Source: JACVRM01 sp963809765
Lineage (GTDB): Bacteria > Actinomycetota > Thermoleophilia > Gaiellales > Gaiellaceae
Reading direction: 5' to 3'
DNA length: 64,000 bases
NCBI GenBank assembly: GCA_963809765.1
Contig: CAWEKT010000003.1
Coordinates: 1,240,001 to 1,304,000 of the forward strand
Under the pieces are notes generated by a model that saw only the letters and a list, made by a program, of their open reading frames with translations, searched no databases and was not told where the DNA came from. Position numbers and translations under genes: made by a program. Positions 11,501-20,555 of this stretch are shown in pieces (position 1 is the first letter of the stretch; each line of letters opens with the position of its first letter).

Positions 11501-11673
11501 CCCCGGCGCCGCCGCGCGCGCGTGGGCGAGCATCGACCGCCGGCTCGTCGACCTGGCGCCGTGGGTGCCCCTGTTCACGCCGCGAACGCCCACGGCTCGT
11601 CTCGAACCGGGTCCGCAACTGGCAGCACCACCAGTACAACTCGATCCTCCTCGACCAGCTGTGGCTCCGGTGA
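8520..11673 (+). CDS. Class III cyclase-like domain fused to beta-propeller and SBP_bac_5 solute-binding domain (frameshifted)
   Basis: A protein of about 1,050 residues, read through several frame changes (near 9000, 9170, 10440, 10560, 10965 and 11585). Order: a class III nucleotidyl cyclase domain (FLFTDIEGSTRLERE, IDTQGDSFFIVF, AARIAAAGHGGQ); a helix ALIPLAALGVGAIVLTGVLL near 9175-9235; about seven YncE-like propeller repeats (IWVTNAYNGTVSRID and variants, 9270-10130); then an ABC-type family 5 extracellular solute-binding domain ending near SILLDQLWLR. Metal-binding Asp residues are kept, but the usual purine-specifying Lys and Asp and the transition-state Asn are replaced (IDTQGD; GLPCVRAAR), so cyclase activity is doubtful. 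The cyclase would be cytosolic and the rest outside. No clear start codon: a GTG at 8522 is out of frame and CTG 8566 is in frame, so the 5' end is uncertain. Confidence 0.75.
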
Positions 11674-11686
11674 GGGCGCCGGCCGG

Positions 11687-12740
11687 TTAGCGAGAGACTC
11701 GCTCCCCCGGAGCGCACGAAAGGCGGCCGAGCGCGCCGGCCAGGACGTCGATGGCGAGCTCGATGTCCTCCGCGCTCGAGTGCTCGTCCGGGCAGTGGCT
11801 GACGCCCGCCGGCGAGGCTGCGGACGAAGAGCATCCCGGCCGCGACGCCGGCGGCGCCGAGGACGGCCGCGTCGTGGCCGGCCCACGACACGAGCTCGGG
11901 CGCCGGGAGGGTCCTCGCCTCGAGCTCGGCCGTGAGCGCGGCCCGGACCGCCGAGTCCATCGGCACCGGGGTCTCGTCCGGCTCCAGCTCGACGCCCAGC
12001 TCGGCCGCGAGGCGCTCGAGCGACTCGGCGTCCGGCGCGCGCATGTCGAGCGACAGCGTGACGCGGCCGGGGATGACGTTGACCGCGCCCGGCTCGACGT
12101 CGAGCATCCCGACCGTCGCAACCGCGCCGTCGATCGCCAGCGCGGTGTCGCGCGCGCGCAGCACGAACTCCGCGGCCTGGACGAGCGCGTCGTCGCGCCC
12201 CGCCATCGGCGTCGTGCCGGCGTGCCCGGCGCTGCCCGTGAAGATGAACGTCCGGCGCGCGTAGCCGGCGATCGCCGAGACGACCCCGAGCGGGGCGCCG
12301 AGGCCGTCGAGCCGGCGGCCCTGCTCGACGTGCAGCTCGACGAAGGCGCCCGGGAGCGGGCCGCCCGACGTGACGAACGCGTGACTGCCCTGGCAGCCGA
12401 TCTCCTCGGCCCGGAACACGACGACGCCGAGCGTTCGCCGCTGCGCGCCGACGCGCGCGACCGCCTCCAGCCCGCCGAGCACGCCGAGCGCACCGTCGAA
12501 CCGGCCACCCTGCGGCACCGAGTCGAGGTGCGAGCCCGTCCAGACCTCGGGCAGCTCGGGCTCGGTGCCGCGCAGCCGGCCGACGAGGTTGCCGGCCGCG
12601 TCGCGCTCGACCTCGAGCCCGGCCTCCTCCATCCAGACCGCGGCGAGCTCGAGCGCCTCGTCCTCCGCGGCGCTGTAGCCCGGCCGGTTCGCGCCCGGAC
12701 CGCCGCCGATCGCGTAGAGCTGGTCGAGCCGTTCGAGCAC
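11687..12740 (-). CDS. M20-family allantoate amidohydrolase / N-carbamoyl amino acid hydrolase (one frameshift)
   Basis: This zinc amidohydrolase would remove the carbamoyl group from allantoate or an N-carbamoyl amino acid. Metal-site motifs are GSHLDSVPQGGRFDGALG, RAEEIGCQGS, and FVELHVEQG; the C-terminal HCPDEHSSAED lies in another frame after an indel near 11810. About 350 residues, slightly short for the family. The start is taken as GTG 12740 just before LERLDQLYAIGG; upstream in-frame codons lack similarity. The purine island makes allantoate the likeliest substrate (allC-like), but carbamoylases share this sequence pattern. It converges on the cyclase fusion with a 13-base gap. Confidence 0.8.
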
Positions 12741-12804
12741 GCGCCGGACGGCGACCGGTTTACGATCGCGCGGCCACTCGTCCCCCGTCCCAAGGAGCGC
12801 GTCG

Positions 12805-14341
12805 ATGGAGCAGCTCGCCCGCTGGTTCCGCTTCGACGAGAACGGGACGACGCTCGCGCGCGACACGATCGCCGGCGTGACGACGTTCATCGTCATGTCC
12901 TACATCATCTTCGTGAACCCGGCGATCCTCGGGTTCGCCGGCGTCGAGGGCTTGCAGGAGATCGGGCTGCCGTTCGACGCCGTGCTGACCTCGACGTGCC
13001 TCGTCGCCGGCGTGATGACGATCGTGATGGGCCTGTTCACGAACCGGGCCTACGCGATCGCGCCCGGCCTCGGCCTGAACGCCTTCGTCGCCTTCACGCT
13101 CGTCGCCGGCGAGGGGCTCGGCTTCCCCGAGGCGATGGGGCTGGTCGTGGTCGAGGGCCTCGCGATCACGATCCTCGTGCTCGTCGGCCTGCGCGAGAGG
13201 ATCATGAACGCGATCCCGCTCGAGCTGAAGAAGGCGATCGCGGTCGGGATCGGCCTCTTCATCGGCTTCATCGGCCTCATCAACGCCGGCCTCGTCGTTC
13301 GCGGCGCCGGCACGCCGGTCGACCTGGCCGAGTTCACGACCTGGCCCGTCTTCATCGCGCTCGCCGGGCTCGTGATCACGATCGTCCTGCGCGCGCGCGG
13401 CATTCCCGGGCGACCTGCTGATCGGGATCGTCCTGACGACCGTCCTCGCGACCCTCATCAACTGGGCGACCGACTACGAGGTCTACCCGCGAGGCACTCG
13501 GGTACGCGCGCTGGCCGGACGACATCTTCGAGTCGCCCGACTTCAGGCTCGTCGGCGAGATCAGCTTCGACGCCTTCTCGACGCTGCCGTTCGTCGCCGC
13601 GCTCGCCTTCGTCTTCGCGCTGATGATCAGCGACTTCTTCGACACGATGGGCACGCTCGTCGGCGTCGGCAAGCAGGCCGGCTACCTCGACGAGCGCGGC
13701 GAGCTGCCGGAGATCCAGAAGCCGCTGCTCGTCGACTCGCGTCGCCGCCAGCGCGGGCGGCTTCGCCTCGGCCTCGTCGGCGACGACGTACATCGAGTCG
13801 GCCTCCGGCGTCGGCGTCGGCGGCCGCACGGGCTGGGTGAGTGTCGTCACCGGCGCGCTCTTCTTCCCGTTCATGTTCATCGCGCCGCTGATCGGCATGG
13901 TGCCGCCGCAGGCCACGGCGGCCGCGCTGATCATCGTCGGCTACCTGATGATCACCGTGCTCTCCGAGGCCGAGGAGGAGGCCGACGTCGAGGAGGGCGT
14001 CGCTGGCCGCTCGAGGACCGGCCCGACGCGGGGCCGCGTCGACGAGCCGCTCACCTCGCCGCGCCGCGACGCTGGTCACGCCGACGGGCGCGCGTGATCG
14101 CCGGCATCAACTTCCAGGACCTCGCGCTCGGGCTCTCGGCGCCGCGCTGACGATCATGATGATGCCGTTCACGTTCTCGATCGCGGACGGGATCGCGTTC
14201 GGCTTCATCACCTACGTCGTCGTCCGCACGGCCCAGGGCCTCTGGCGCGCAGGTCGCACCCGCTGATGTGGGTCGCCAGCGCGGCCGTTCGCGCTCTACT
14301 TCCTCGTCCCGATCCTCCAGCAGGAGCTGAGCTGGATCTAG
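12805..14341 (+). CDS. NCS2 / AzgA-type purine permease (frameshifted)
   Basis: A polytopic membrane transporter for guanine/hypoxanthine/adenine of the AzgA branch of NCS2. The N-terminal half is intact: TTFIVMSYIIFVNPAIL, GLGLNAFVAFTLV and the helical core. Later conserved parts (FALMISDFFDTMGTLVGVGK, ATTYIESASG, FFPFMFIAPLIGMVP, INFQDLALGLSA, MMMPFTFSIADGIAFGFI) are spread over frames because of shifts near 13408, 13490, 13742, 13790, about 14045, 14140 and 14262. The ATG at 12805 is 64 bases from the divergent M20 gene. It supplies substrate for the deaminase/XDH/urate pathway encoded on both sides. Confidence 0.85.
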
Positions 14342-14358
14342 CGCGACGCGGTGCGCTT

Positions 14359-14390
14359 CAGGAGCCGGCGGGGTCGCCCGCCGGCTCCTG
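14359..14390. terminator. Bidirectional hairpin terminator
   Basis: A perfect 14-bp stem (CAGGAGCCGGCGGG at 14359-14372 with its complement at 14377-14390) closes a GTCG tetraloop. It lies between the convergent permease and YczE-like genes, where a shared terminator is expected. There is no U-tract, as is usual in high-GC actinobacteria. Confidence 0.75.
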
Positions 14391-14399
14391 GCGCGCGAC

Positions 14400-15086
14400 C
14401 TAGCGGCCTTCGATGACCTCGACCGGCCGACCCGGAGCGGCCAGCGGCGAGCGGGCGAACAGCGCGAACGACGCCTCGACGACGGGCCCGATCAGGAGGA
14501 CGAACGCGATCGTGCCGACGCCGAAGGTGCCGCCGAGCACGATGCCGACGACCAGGACGCTCAGCTCGAGCAGGCCCCGCACGAGGCCGATGCGGGCGCC
14601 CGTTCGCCGCGAGAGCACGAGCATGAGCGAGTCCGGGGGCCGGCCCCGAACCCCGCACCGATGTAGAAGGCGGTGCCGACGCCGAAGAACGCGAGCCCGA
14701 TCGGCACCAGCGCGATGCGAAACGGCGAGCCCATGCTCATCGAGTCCGCTGACGGCCGGGACGGCGATCAGGACGTCGATGAAGACGCCGATCAGGACGG
14801 CGTTCGCGACCGTGCCGATGCCCGGACGCTCGCCGAGGGCCCACGCCGCCAGCAGCACGAGCAGGCCCACGACAGTGTTCGCCGCTCCGAACGACAGCGC
14901 CGTCTGCCGGTCGAGACCCTGGTTGAGGACGTCCCACGGCGACAGCCCGAGCTCGGACTCGAGCAGTGCGACGATGCCGCACGAGAAGAGGAAGAGCCCG
15001 GCGACCAGGCTCGTGGCCCGGACGACCAGGCCGCCCCGCACACGCGGCGGCGACCGGCGCCCGCCTTCAGCCACGCACGTCGTCAA
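14400..15086 (-). CDS. YczE/YitT-like integral membrane protein
   Basis: About 228 residues with five to six predicted membrane helices. The family signature is near the start: LFLFSCGIVALLESELGLSPWDVLNQGL. Between 14640 and 14745 the frame slips twice; the correct reading there is FRIALVPIGLAFFGVGTAF followed by YIGAGFGAGPRDSLMLVLSR, matching YczE-like proteins. Function in the family is unclear (a role in export of small molecules has been proposed in Bacillus). It reads toward the permease and shares its terminator. Confidence 0.75.
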   Translation of the reverse strand: MTTCVAEGGRRSPPRVRGGLVVRATSLVAGLFLFSCGIVALLESELGLSPWDVLNQGLDRQTALSFGAANTVVGLLVLLAAWALGERPGIGTVANAVLIGVFIDVLIAVPAVSGLDEHGLAVSHRAGADRARVLRRRHRLLHRCGVRGRPPDSLMLVLSRRTGARIGLVRGLLELSVLVVGIVLGGTFGVGTIAFVLLIGPVVEASFALFARSPLAAPGRPVEVIEGR

Positions 15087-15121
15087 CCACGACGCCGCGA
15101 GTGTACGGACGGATCAGTCCG

Positions 15122-15944
15122 TCAGCAGCAGCCCGAGCGCGCGGCCGGCTGGATGACCGGCAGTCCCCGTCGTACCGGCTCGCTCGTCTTCGTCGCCTTG
15201 ACGATCGACCCGTGCATGCCCTCCGCGACCTCGTGCGTGAACTCGACCGAGATGTCGTCGAACCCGGCCGCTTCCAGGCCGGCCTCGTACTCGCCCTTCG
15301 ACAGGGCGCCGGCGATGCAGCCCACGTAGCTGCCGCGCTCCGCGCGCTCCTCAGGCGTCAGACGGTCCTCGGCGACGACGTCGGAGACGCCGACGCGGCC
15401 GCCCGGCCTGAGCACGCGCGCGATCTCGGTCAGCACGGCCGGCTTGTCGACGGAGAGGTTGATGACGCAGTTCGAGATGACCACGTCGACAGAGTCCGCC
15501 GGAAGCGGGATCTGCTCGATCAGACCCTTGAGGAAGTGCACGTTGGTCACCCCGGCGTCGGCCGCGTTGCGCCGCGCCAGGGCCAGCATCTCGTCCGTCA
15601 TGTCGAGGCCGTAGGCCGTCCCGGTCGGGCCGACACGACGGGCCGAGAGGATGACGTCGATGCCGCCGCCCGAGCCGAGGTCGAGGACTGTCTCGCCCTC
15701 GCGCAGCTCGGCGACTGCGGTCGGGTTCCCGCAGCCCAGCGAGGCGAGGGCGGCGGCCTCCGGCAGCTCGCTCGCGCTCTCCCGCTGCGTAGAGCGCCTC
15801 ACCGAAGGGCGGTGTCTCGCCTTCGTCGGCGCAGCAGGAGCCGCTGCCGCATCCGCCGCCGGCGTCGACCGCCTGCGCCGAGGCGGCGTAGCGCCGGCGC
15901 ACCTCCTCCCGCAGCTCGTCAGCGGTCGTCGTCATGGCCGGCAC
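15122..15944 (-). CDS. arsM: Arsenite S-adenosylmethionine methyltransferase (one frameshift)
   Basis: ArsM methylates As(III) using SAM. The class I methyltransferase core is clear: VLDLGSGGGIDVILSAR, VGPTGTAYGLDMTDEMLALA, and SNCVINLSVDKPAVLTEI, the last two being ArsM-specific with the arsenic-binding Cys. The N-terminal segment GGGCGSGSCCADEG carries extra cysteines. An indel near 15785 separates residues 1-53 from the rest. It ends with a Cys pair. The start (ATG 15944 or 15935) lies inside the 3' end of arsR, so the two form one unit. Confidence 0.9.
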
Positions 15945-16338
15945 GCTCCTTTCGTCTGGGTTTCCGCTCCTGGTCTCGCCGGGTGTCGCGGCGTGCGCGA
16001 CGGCTGGTCGCGCCGGGCTGCGGAGCCGGCATCACGTCTGCTCTGGCCTCGCCCATCACCAGCTGCGCGGCCGATGGGAAACAGGCGATGCAGCGCTCGT
16101 TGATGCGGAAGAGGCTGCTCGTGCCGCGGTGCTCAACCAGGACGAAGCAGGTCTCGGCGAGCCTGCGCAGATGTGCCGACACGGTCGACTGCCCGACGTC
16201 CACGGCAGCCACGATCTCGCCGACCGACAGCGGACGCCGCTCGCGCGCGAGCACGTTGAGGATCTGGATCCGGGTCGCGTCCGCGAGGCAGCGGAACCAC
16301 TCCGCGTAGAGCTCCGCCTGTTGTCGCTCGAGCTTCAT
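15919..16338 (-). CDS. arsR: ArsR-family metalloregulator
   Basis: This 139-residue winged-helix repressor should release DNA on binding arsenite. The helix-turn-helix segment is SVGEIVAAVDVGQSTVSAHL at residues 37-56, after LADATRIQILNVLARERRPL. A CFVLVEHRG wing follows and a later Cys pair (ERCIACFP) may form the metalloid site; the C-terminal tail of about 35 residues is Arg-rich and probably not conserved. Its gene overlaps arsM by 26 bases. A palindromic AT-rich operator lies immediately upstream. Confidence 0.88.
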   Translation of the reverse strand: MKLERQQAELYAEWFRCLADATRIQILNVLARERRPLSVGEIVAAVDVGQSTVSAHLRRLAETCFVLVEHRGTSSLFRINERCIACFPSAAQLVMGEARADVMPAPQPGATSRRARRDTRRDQERKPRRKERAGHDDDR

Positions 16339-16340
16339 TC

Positions 16341-16362
16341 TTTATCGACGATAAACGATAAA
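16341..16362 (-). promoter_or_regulatory. ArsR operator candidate
   Basis: TTTATCG (16341-16347) and CGATAAA (16349-16355) form a perfect inverted repeat around one A, followed at once by a second CGATAAA half-site (16356-16362). It is an island of AT-rich DNA in a 70% GC context, two bases upstream of the arsR ATG. That position suggests autoregulation and a very short or absent 5' leader. Confidence 0.7.
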
Positions 16363-16453
16363 TGACGCGACCGCAAGTGTGAATTCGTGGATCAGGGTCT
16401 GTCACGGCGGCCGCCTCTGCTTTTGCCGCCGGGACTGACCCAGCCGTTGCCTT

Positions 16454-17926
16454 TCAGAGGTTGAAGGGGTTGAACGGCCTGGCGGACGTCGAGTGGAGAA
16501 CGCTCTTCGTCTCCAGATACTCGTCGAGCGTCTCGACCCCGAGCTCGCGCCCGAAGCCGGACTGCTTGAAGCCGCCGAAGGGGATGCCCGGGAAGGCGGT
16601 GAACGGCATATTGATGCCGATCGAGCCCGACTGGATCCGCCGCGCGAGCCGGTGGCCGCGCGCGGGATCGCCCGTCCAGACCGTCGCGTACAGCCCGTAG
16701 CGCACGTCGTTGGCAATGCGAACCGCGTCGCTCTCGTCCTCGAAGCGCAGCACGGCGACAACCGGTCCGAAGACCTCCTCCTGGGCGACCTCCATGGCGT
16801 TGTCGACCGCCGCGAGCACCGTCGGCGGGTAGAAGGCGCCCGGCCCGTCGGCCGGTGAGCCACCGGTGGTCACCTCGACGCCCTCGCCGCGCCCGCGCTC
16901 GACGAAGCCGTGGACGCGATCACGGTGCTGGTTGGAGATCAGCGAACCCATCTGCGTCTCGGGGTCGAGCGGATCGCCGACGGCCACCCGCTGCGCTGCC
17001 TGCGTCAGCCGCTCGACGACCTCGTCGTAGATGCTCGCCTCGACAAGGACGCGCGAGCGCGCCTCGCAGCTCTGGCCGGCGGAGTAGAAGATCGACCAGG
17101 CGGCGCTCGGGACGGCCTGATCCAGATCCGCGTCGGCGAAGATCAGGTTCGGGCTCTTGCCGCCAAGCTCGAGGATGATCCGCTTGAGCCCGTCGGCGGC
17201 CATGCGCATGACCTCGGCCCCGGTCGCAGTCGAGCCCGTAAAAGCGACCTTGCCGATGCCCGGGTGCCGGACGAGGTGGGCGCCGATGGTCGGGCCCGGC
17301 CCGGGCACCATGTTGATCACGCCCGGCGGGAACCCGACTTCGCCGGCGAGCTCGGCCAGCCGGATAGCCGTGAGGGGCGTCTTGTCGTCGGGCTTGAGCA
17401 CGACGGCGCACCCGGCAGCCAGCGCCGGTGCGAGCTTCCAGGTCGTCATCGAGAGCGGGTAGTTCCACGGCACGATCTGGCCGACCACGCCGACCGGCTC
17501 GCGCAGCGTGTACGCGTGCAGTGAGCCGCCGATCGGCAGCGACGTGCCGGCGATCGAGCTGATCGCGCCCGCGTAGAAGCGGAAGTTCTCGGCGCCCTGG
17601 TGCAGCTCGGCCTTGACCGAGGAGATCGCCTTGCCGACGTTGCGCGACTCGAGCTCGGCGAGCTCCTTCCGGTTCGCGAGCATGGCGTCGGCGAGTGCGT
17701 GCAGCAGTCGCGAGCGCTCCGTCGGCGGGGTCTTGCCCCAGGGTCCCGCGAGCGCGGCATGTGCCGCCTCGACGGCGCGGTCGACGTCGGCTTCCGAGGC
17801 CATCGCCGCGCGGGCCAGCGGCTCGCCGGTTGCCGGCTCCCTGAGCTCGACGATCTCGCCGTTCGCCGGCTCGGCCGGCTCGCCGTTGATGAACAGTCCG
17901 AACTCGCGCTGGGCGGTGACGGCCAC
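16454..17926 (-). CDS. NAD-dependent aldehyde dehydrogenase
   Basis: A 490-residue ALDH-superfamily enzyme, full length. Catalytic Cys287 lies in AGQSCEARSRV, general base Glu253 in LELGGKSPNLI, and the oxyanion Asn in QIVPWNYPLSM; the GSTATG dinucleotide motif follows at about 231-236. The sequence is closest in style to betaine-aldehyde / gamma-aminobutyraldehyde / phenylacetaldehyde dehydrogenases; the substrate cannot be told from sequence. ATG start at 17926. It stands alone, divergent from a small gene at 17984. Confidence 0.9.
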   Translation of the reverse strand: MAVTAQREFGLFINGEPAEPANGEIVELREPATGEPLARAAMASEADVDRAVEAAHAALAGPWGKTPPTERSRLLHALADAMLANRKELAELESRNVGKAISSVKAELHQGAENFRFYAGAISSIAGTSLPIGGSLHAYTLREPVGVVGQIVPWNYPLSMTTWKLAPALAAGCAVVLKPDDKTPLTAIRLAELAGEVGFPPGVINMVPGPGPTIGAHLVRHPGIGKVAFTGSTATGAEVMRMAADGLKRIILELGGKSPNLIFADADLDQAVPSAAWSIFYSAGQSCEARSRVLVEASIYDEVVERLTQAAQRVAVGDPLDPETQMGSLISNQHRDRVHGFVERGRGEGVEVTTGGSPADGPGAFYPPTVLAAVDNAMEVAQEEVFGPVVAVLRFEDESDAVRIANDVRYGLYATVWTGDPARGHRLARRIQSGSIGINMPFTAFPGIPFGGFKQSGFGRELGVETLDEYLETKSVLHSTSARPFNPFNL

Positions 17927-17983
17927 GCCGGGACTCTAACGCCGTGCCGTTTGCGGGCGCATCGATGCGGGTAGCGCGTTCGC

Positions 17984-18238
17984 ATGACCGAAACGGTTCA
18001 GGTTGAGGCCGCTCGGATTCCGGACCACGACCGGCTGCTGGAGCTTCTCGTCGAGGCTGGCCTCCCGGCCGAGCCCGAGGGCGAGCTCGACATCAAGATT
18101 CTGTGCGCGGACGGTGACGGCGACACCGCGTGCGACGACGTGCTCGCCTCGGTGGAGAAGGTCGTCTTCGAGCTCGGGGGGCCCTTCGTGCCCGTGAAGC
18201 ACGAGGGCGTCATCTACGTCAGGCCGCCGACGAGCTAG
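17984..18238 (+). CDS. Small acidic protein of unknown function
   Basis: An 84-residue, acidic, soluble protein that I do not recognise. It contains a central ILCADGDGDTACDDVLA segment with two cysteines and ends in VIYVRPPTS. No signal peptide or membrane helix. Four bases of its 3' end overlap the convergent beta-propeller gene. High-GC third-position use supports a real gene. Confidence 0.6.
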   Translation: MTETVQVEAARIPDHDRLLELLVEAGLPAEPEGELDIKILCADGDGDTACDDVLASVEKVVFELGGPFVPVKHEGVIYVRPPTS

Positions 18239-19266
18239 GGAAGCGTGAGGGCACGGATCCGTCCGCGCCCTGCCACGTTCTCGGCCCAGGTCAGCCGCGA
18301 GCCGTCGGCCGACAGCCCGATCGGCTCGGAACTGGCGACGGCGACGGGTGCCCGCCGGCCGAGAACGTAGATCGACCGTCCGACGCGATAGACGACCCGG
18401 GAGCCGGCGAGCTCCAAGTCACGCACGGCCCTGGCGGGCACGGCCGCACGTGTGCTGAGCCGCCCGCTTCGGTCGTAGGTCTCGACGGTGTTGCCGACGA
18501 GGACGGCGAGTGTGGTCGCCGAGACGGCGACAGCCTGGATCGCGCCGCCCGCGCCCACGCGGCCGAGGGGCTCGAGCGTCGACCCACTCAGTACGTGCAC
18601 ATCTCGCAGCTGCTGCCGCGGGCTCGTGGGCTGGTGGAGGTCGCCGCGCGGGACGAGCGCGACCCGTCCGCCGCCGGCTGCGAGCATGGCAGCAGGAGGA
18701 AGCAACCGCTCGACGGTCGGCTGCAGGTCGGCACCGATGCGAGCCACGCCGCCGTCGAGGACGGTGTACGGAATGCCCGCCTCCTTGTCGTCCGCGACGT
18801 GCGACCAGCCGTAGCCCAGGAAGGCGGCGTTGCCCGCGAGCGGCACGTGCAGCTCCTCGTCCGTCGGCTTGGTGACGAGCCCCGCCTCACGCTCCCGTGA
18901 GCGTGACGAGCCGGCGAAGAGCCAGTGGTAGGCGTTGTTCCCCGTCTCGTAGCGCGTCCAGAGCGCGCGGCCCTCGCCGCCGCTGCCGGCGACCGCGAGC
19001 TGGCGCACCGGGGCAGTCATGCGGCAGCCGGGCGTGCCGGGTCGCGTCAGCACGAAGGTCCTGCCCCGCGCAAGGTCGCGCAGCCTGACGACGTCGTGGC
19101 AGGACCGGTCGACCGTCGACCAGGCGATGTAGCGGCCGTCCTGCCCGAACGCGGTGATGCGCGTCTGCGCGGAGACAAGCGTGCGCGGCGCGGCCTGCGA
19201 GGCAGCACCGGCCGAGCCCGACAGTATGAGCAGCCCGCCTACGACGAAGAGCAGCAGCGTCCGCAT
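18235..19266 (-). CDS. Secreted beta-propeller-like protein
   Basis: A 343-residue protein with an N-terminal signal peptide (MRTLLLFVVGGLLILSGSAGA) and repeated blades containing DGRYIAWS, GGRVALV, GSRVVYRV and DGSRLTWAEN patterns, as in WD40-like/PD40 propellers. Two Cys (DRSCHDVV, GTPGCRMT) could form a disulfide. Function unknown; no catalytic motif. It stands between the small acidic gene and thiolase. Confidence 0.7.
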   Translation of the reverse strand: MRTLLLFVVGGLLILSGSAGAASQAAPRTLVSAQTRITAFGQDGRYIAWSTVDRSCHDVVRLRDLARGRTFVLTRPGTPGCRMTAPVRQLAVAGSGGEGRALWTRYETGNNAYHWLFAGSSRSREREAGLVTKPTDEELHVPLAGNAAFLGYGWSHVADDKEAGIPYTVLDGGVARIGADLQPTVERLLPPAAMLAAGGGRVALVPRGDLHQPTSPRQQLRDVHVLSGSTLEPLGRVGAGGAIQAVAVSATTLAVLVGNTVETYDRSGRLSTRAAVPARAVRDLELAGSRVVYRVGRSIYVLGRRAPVAVASSEPIGLSADGSRLTWAENVAGRGRIRALTLP

Positions 19267-19307
19267 GTGCGCATTAACGCACCTGCTCTCTGTGCGATTC
19301 CTGAAGC

Positions 19308-20471
19308 TCAGGTAAGGCCTTCGAACAGGGCCGCCTGGCCCTGGCCGACGCCGACGCAGAGGGTCGCGAGGCCGTAGCGGCCACCCCGTCTGCGCAGCTC
19401 GTGCAGCAGCGTGACGACCAGCCTCGCGCCGCTCATGCCAAGGGGGTGGCCGATGGCGATCGCACCACCGTTGACGTTCACCCTGGCAGGGTCGAGGCCG
19501 AGCTCGCGGATCACCGCCAGGCTCTGCGACGCGAATGCCTCGTTCAGCTCGACCAGGTCGAGCTGGTCAACGGACACGCCCGTCCGCTCGAGCAGCTTGC
19601 GCACCGCCGGCACCGGCCCGATGCCCATGACGGTCGGATCGACCCCGGCGACGGCGGCGCCGGCGAAGGCGCCGAGCGGCTCGGCTCCGAGCGCGCGGGC
19701 CCGCTCCTCGCTTGCGACCACGAGCGCAGCTGCGCCGTCGTTGAGCCCGCTCGAGTTGCCGGCCGTGACGGTGCCGCCGGGCCTGAAGGCCGGCTTCAGC
19801 GCCGCCAGCTTGTCCGGTGTCGTGTCCGGGCGTGGATGCTCGTCCCGCTCGAGGTCCTCGACGGCGACGAGCTCCGGTTCGAAGTCGGCCGCCGCCCAGC
19901 GCCGCTGCGACTCGAGCGCGAAGGCGTCCTGGTCCTCGCGGGAGACATCCCAGCGCTCGGCGACGTTCTCGCCCGTCTCGCCCATCGACTCGAGCGGGAA
20001 CATCGCCTCGAGCCTCGGGTTCGGGAAGCGCCAGCCCAGCGTCGTGTCCCACGCGGTCTGGTTCCCGCGCGGGAAGGGCCGGTCGGGTTTCGGGAGCACC
20101 AGCGGAGCGCGCGACATCGACTCCACGCCGCCCGCCACGAAGAGATCGCCGTCTCCCGCGACGACCGCATGGCACGCCGAGACCACGGCGGACAGACCCG
20201 AGGCGCAGAGCCGGTTGACGGTGACGCCTGCCACCGACTGCGGCAGCCCGGCGAGCAGCGCGGCCATGCGGGCGACGTTGCGGTTGTCCTCGCCCGCCTG
20301 GTTCGCGCAGCCGAGGTAGACGTCCTCGACCTCGCCGGGATCGATCCCCGCCCGCTCGACCGCAGCCGCGATCGCCACCGCTGCGAGGTCGTCGGGCCGG
20401 ACGCCGGCGAGCGCACCGCCGTAGCGCCCGACCGGCGTCCGCACGGCCGAGAGGACGACGGCCCGAGTCAC
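19308..20471 (-). CDS. Acetyl-CoA acyltransferase (thiolase)
   Basis: A 387-residue thiolase with all three active-site motifs: nucleophile Cys89 in NRLCASGLSAV, His342 in GHPLGMSG, and Cys372 in CVGVGQG. Overall style (AIGHPLGMSGAR) resembles degradative acyl-CoA or beta-ketoadipyl-CoA thiolases. No neighbouring beta-oxidation or aromatic-degradation genes are present, so the exact substrate stays open. ATG start. Confidence 0.9.
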   Translation of the reverse strand: MTRAVVLSAVRTPVGRYGGALAGVRPDDLAAVAIAAAVERAGIDPGEVEDVYLGCANQAGEDNRNVARMAALLAGLPQSVAGVTVNRLCASGLSAVVSACHAVVAGDGDLFVAGGVESMSRAPLVLPKPDRPFPRGNQTAWDTTLGWRFPNPRLEAMFPLESMGETGENVAERWDVSREDQDAFALESQRRWAAADFEPELVAVEDLERDEHPRPDTTPDKLAALKPAFRPGGTVTAGNSSGLNDGAAALVVASEERARALGAEPLGAFAGAAVAGVDPTVMGIGPVPAVRKLLERTGVSVDQLDLVELNEAFASQSLAVIRELGLDPARVNVNGGAIAIGHPLGMSGARLVVTLLHELRRRGGRYGLATLCVGVGQGQAALFEGLT

Positions 20472-20555
20472 GGCGTCAGTCTAGGAGGGTCGCCAGGCGG
20501 GATTGACTCGGCGGACACCGGGGTACTGCTGCCGAGTACTCGAAGGGAGGAAGAC

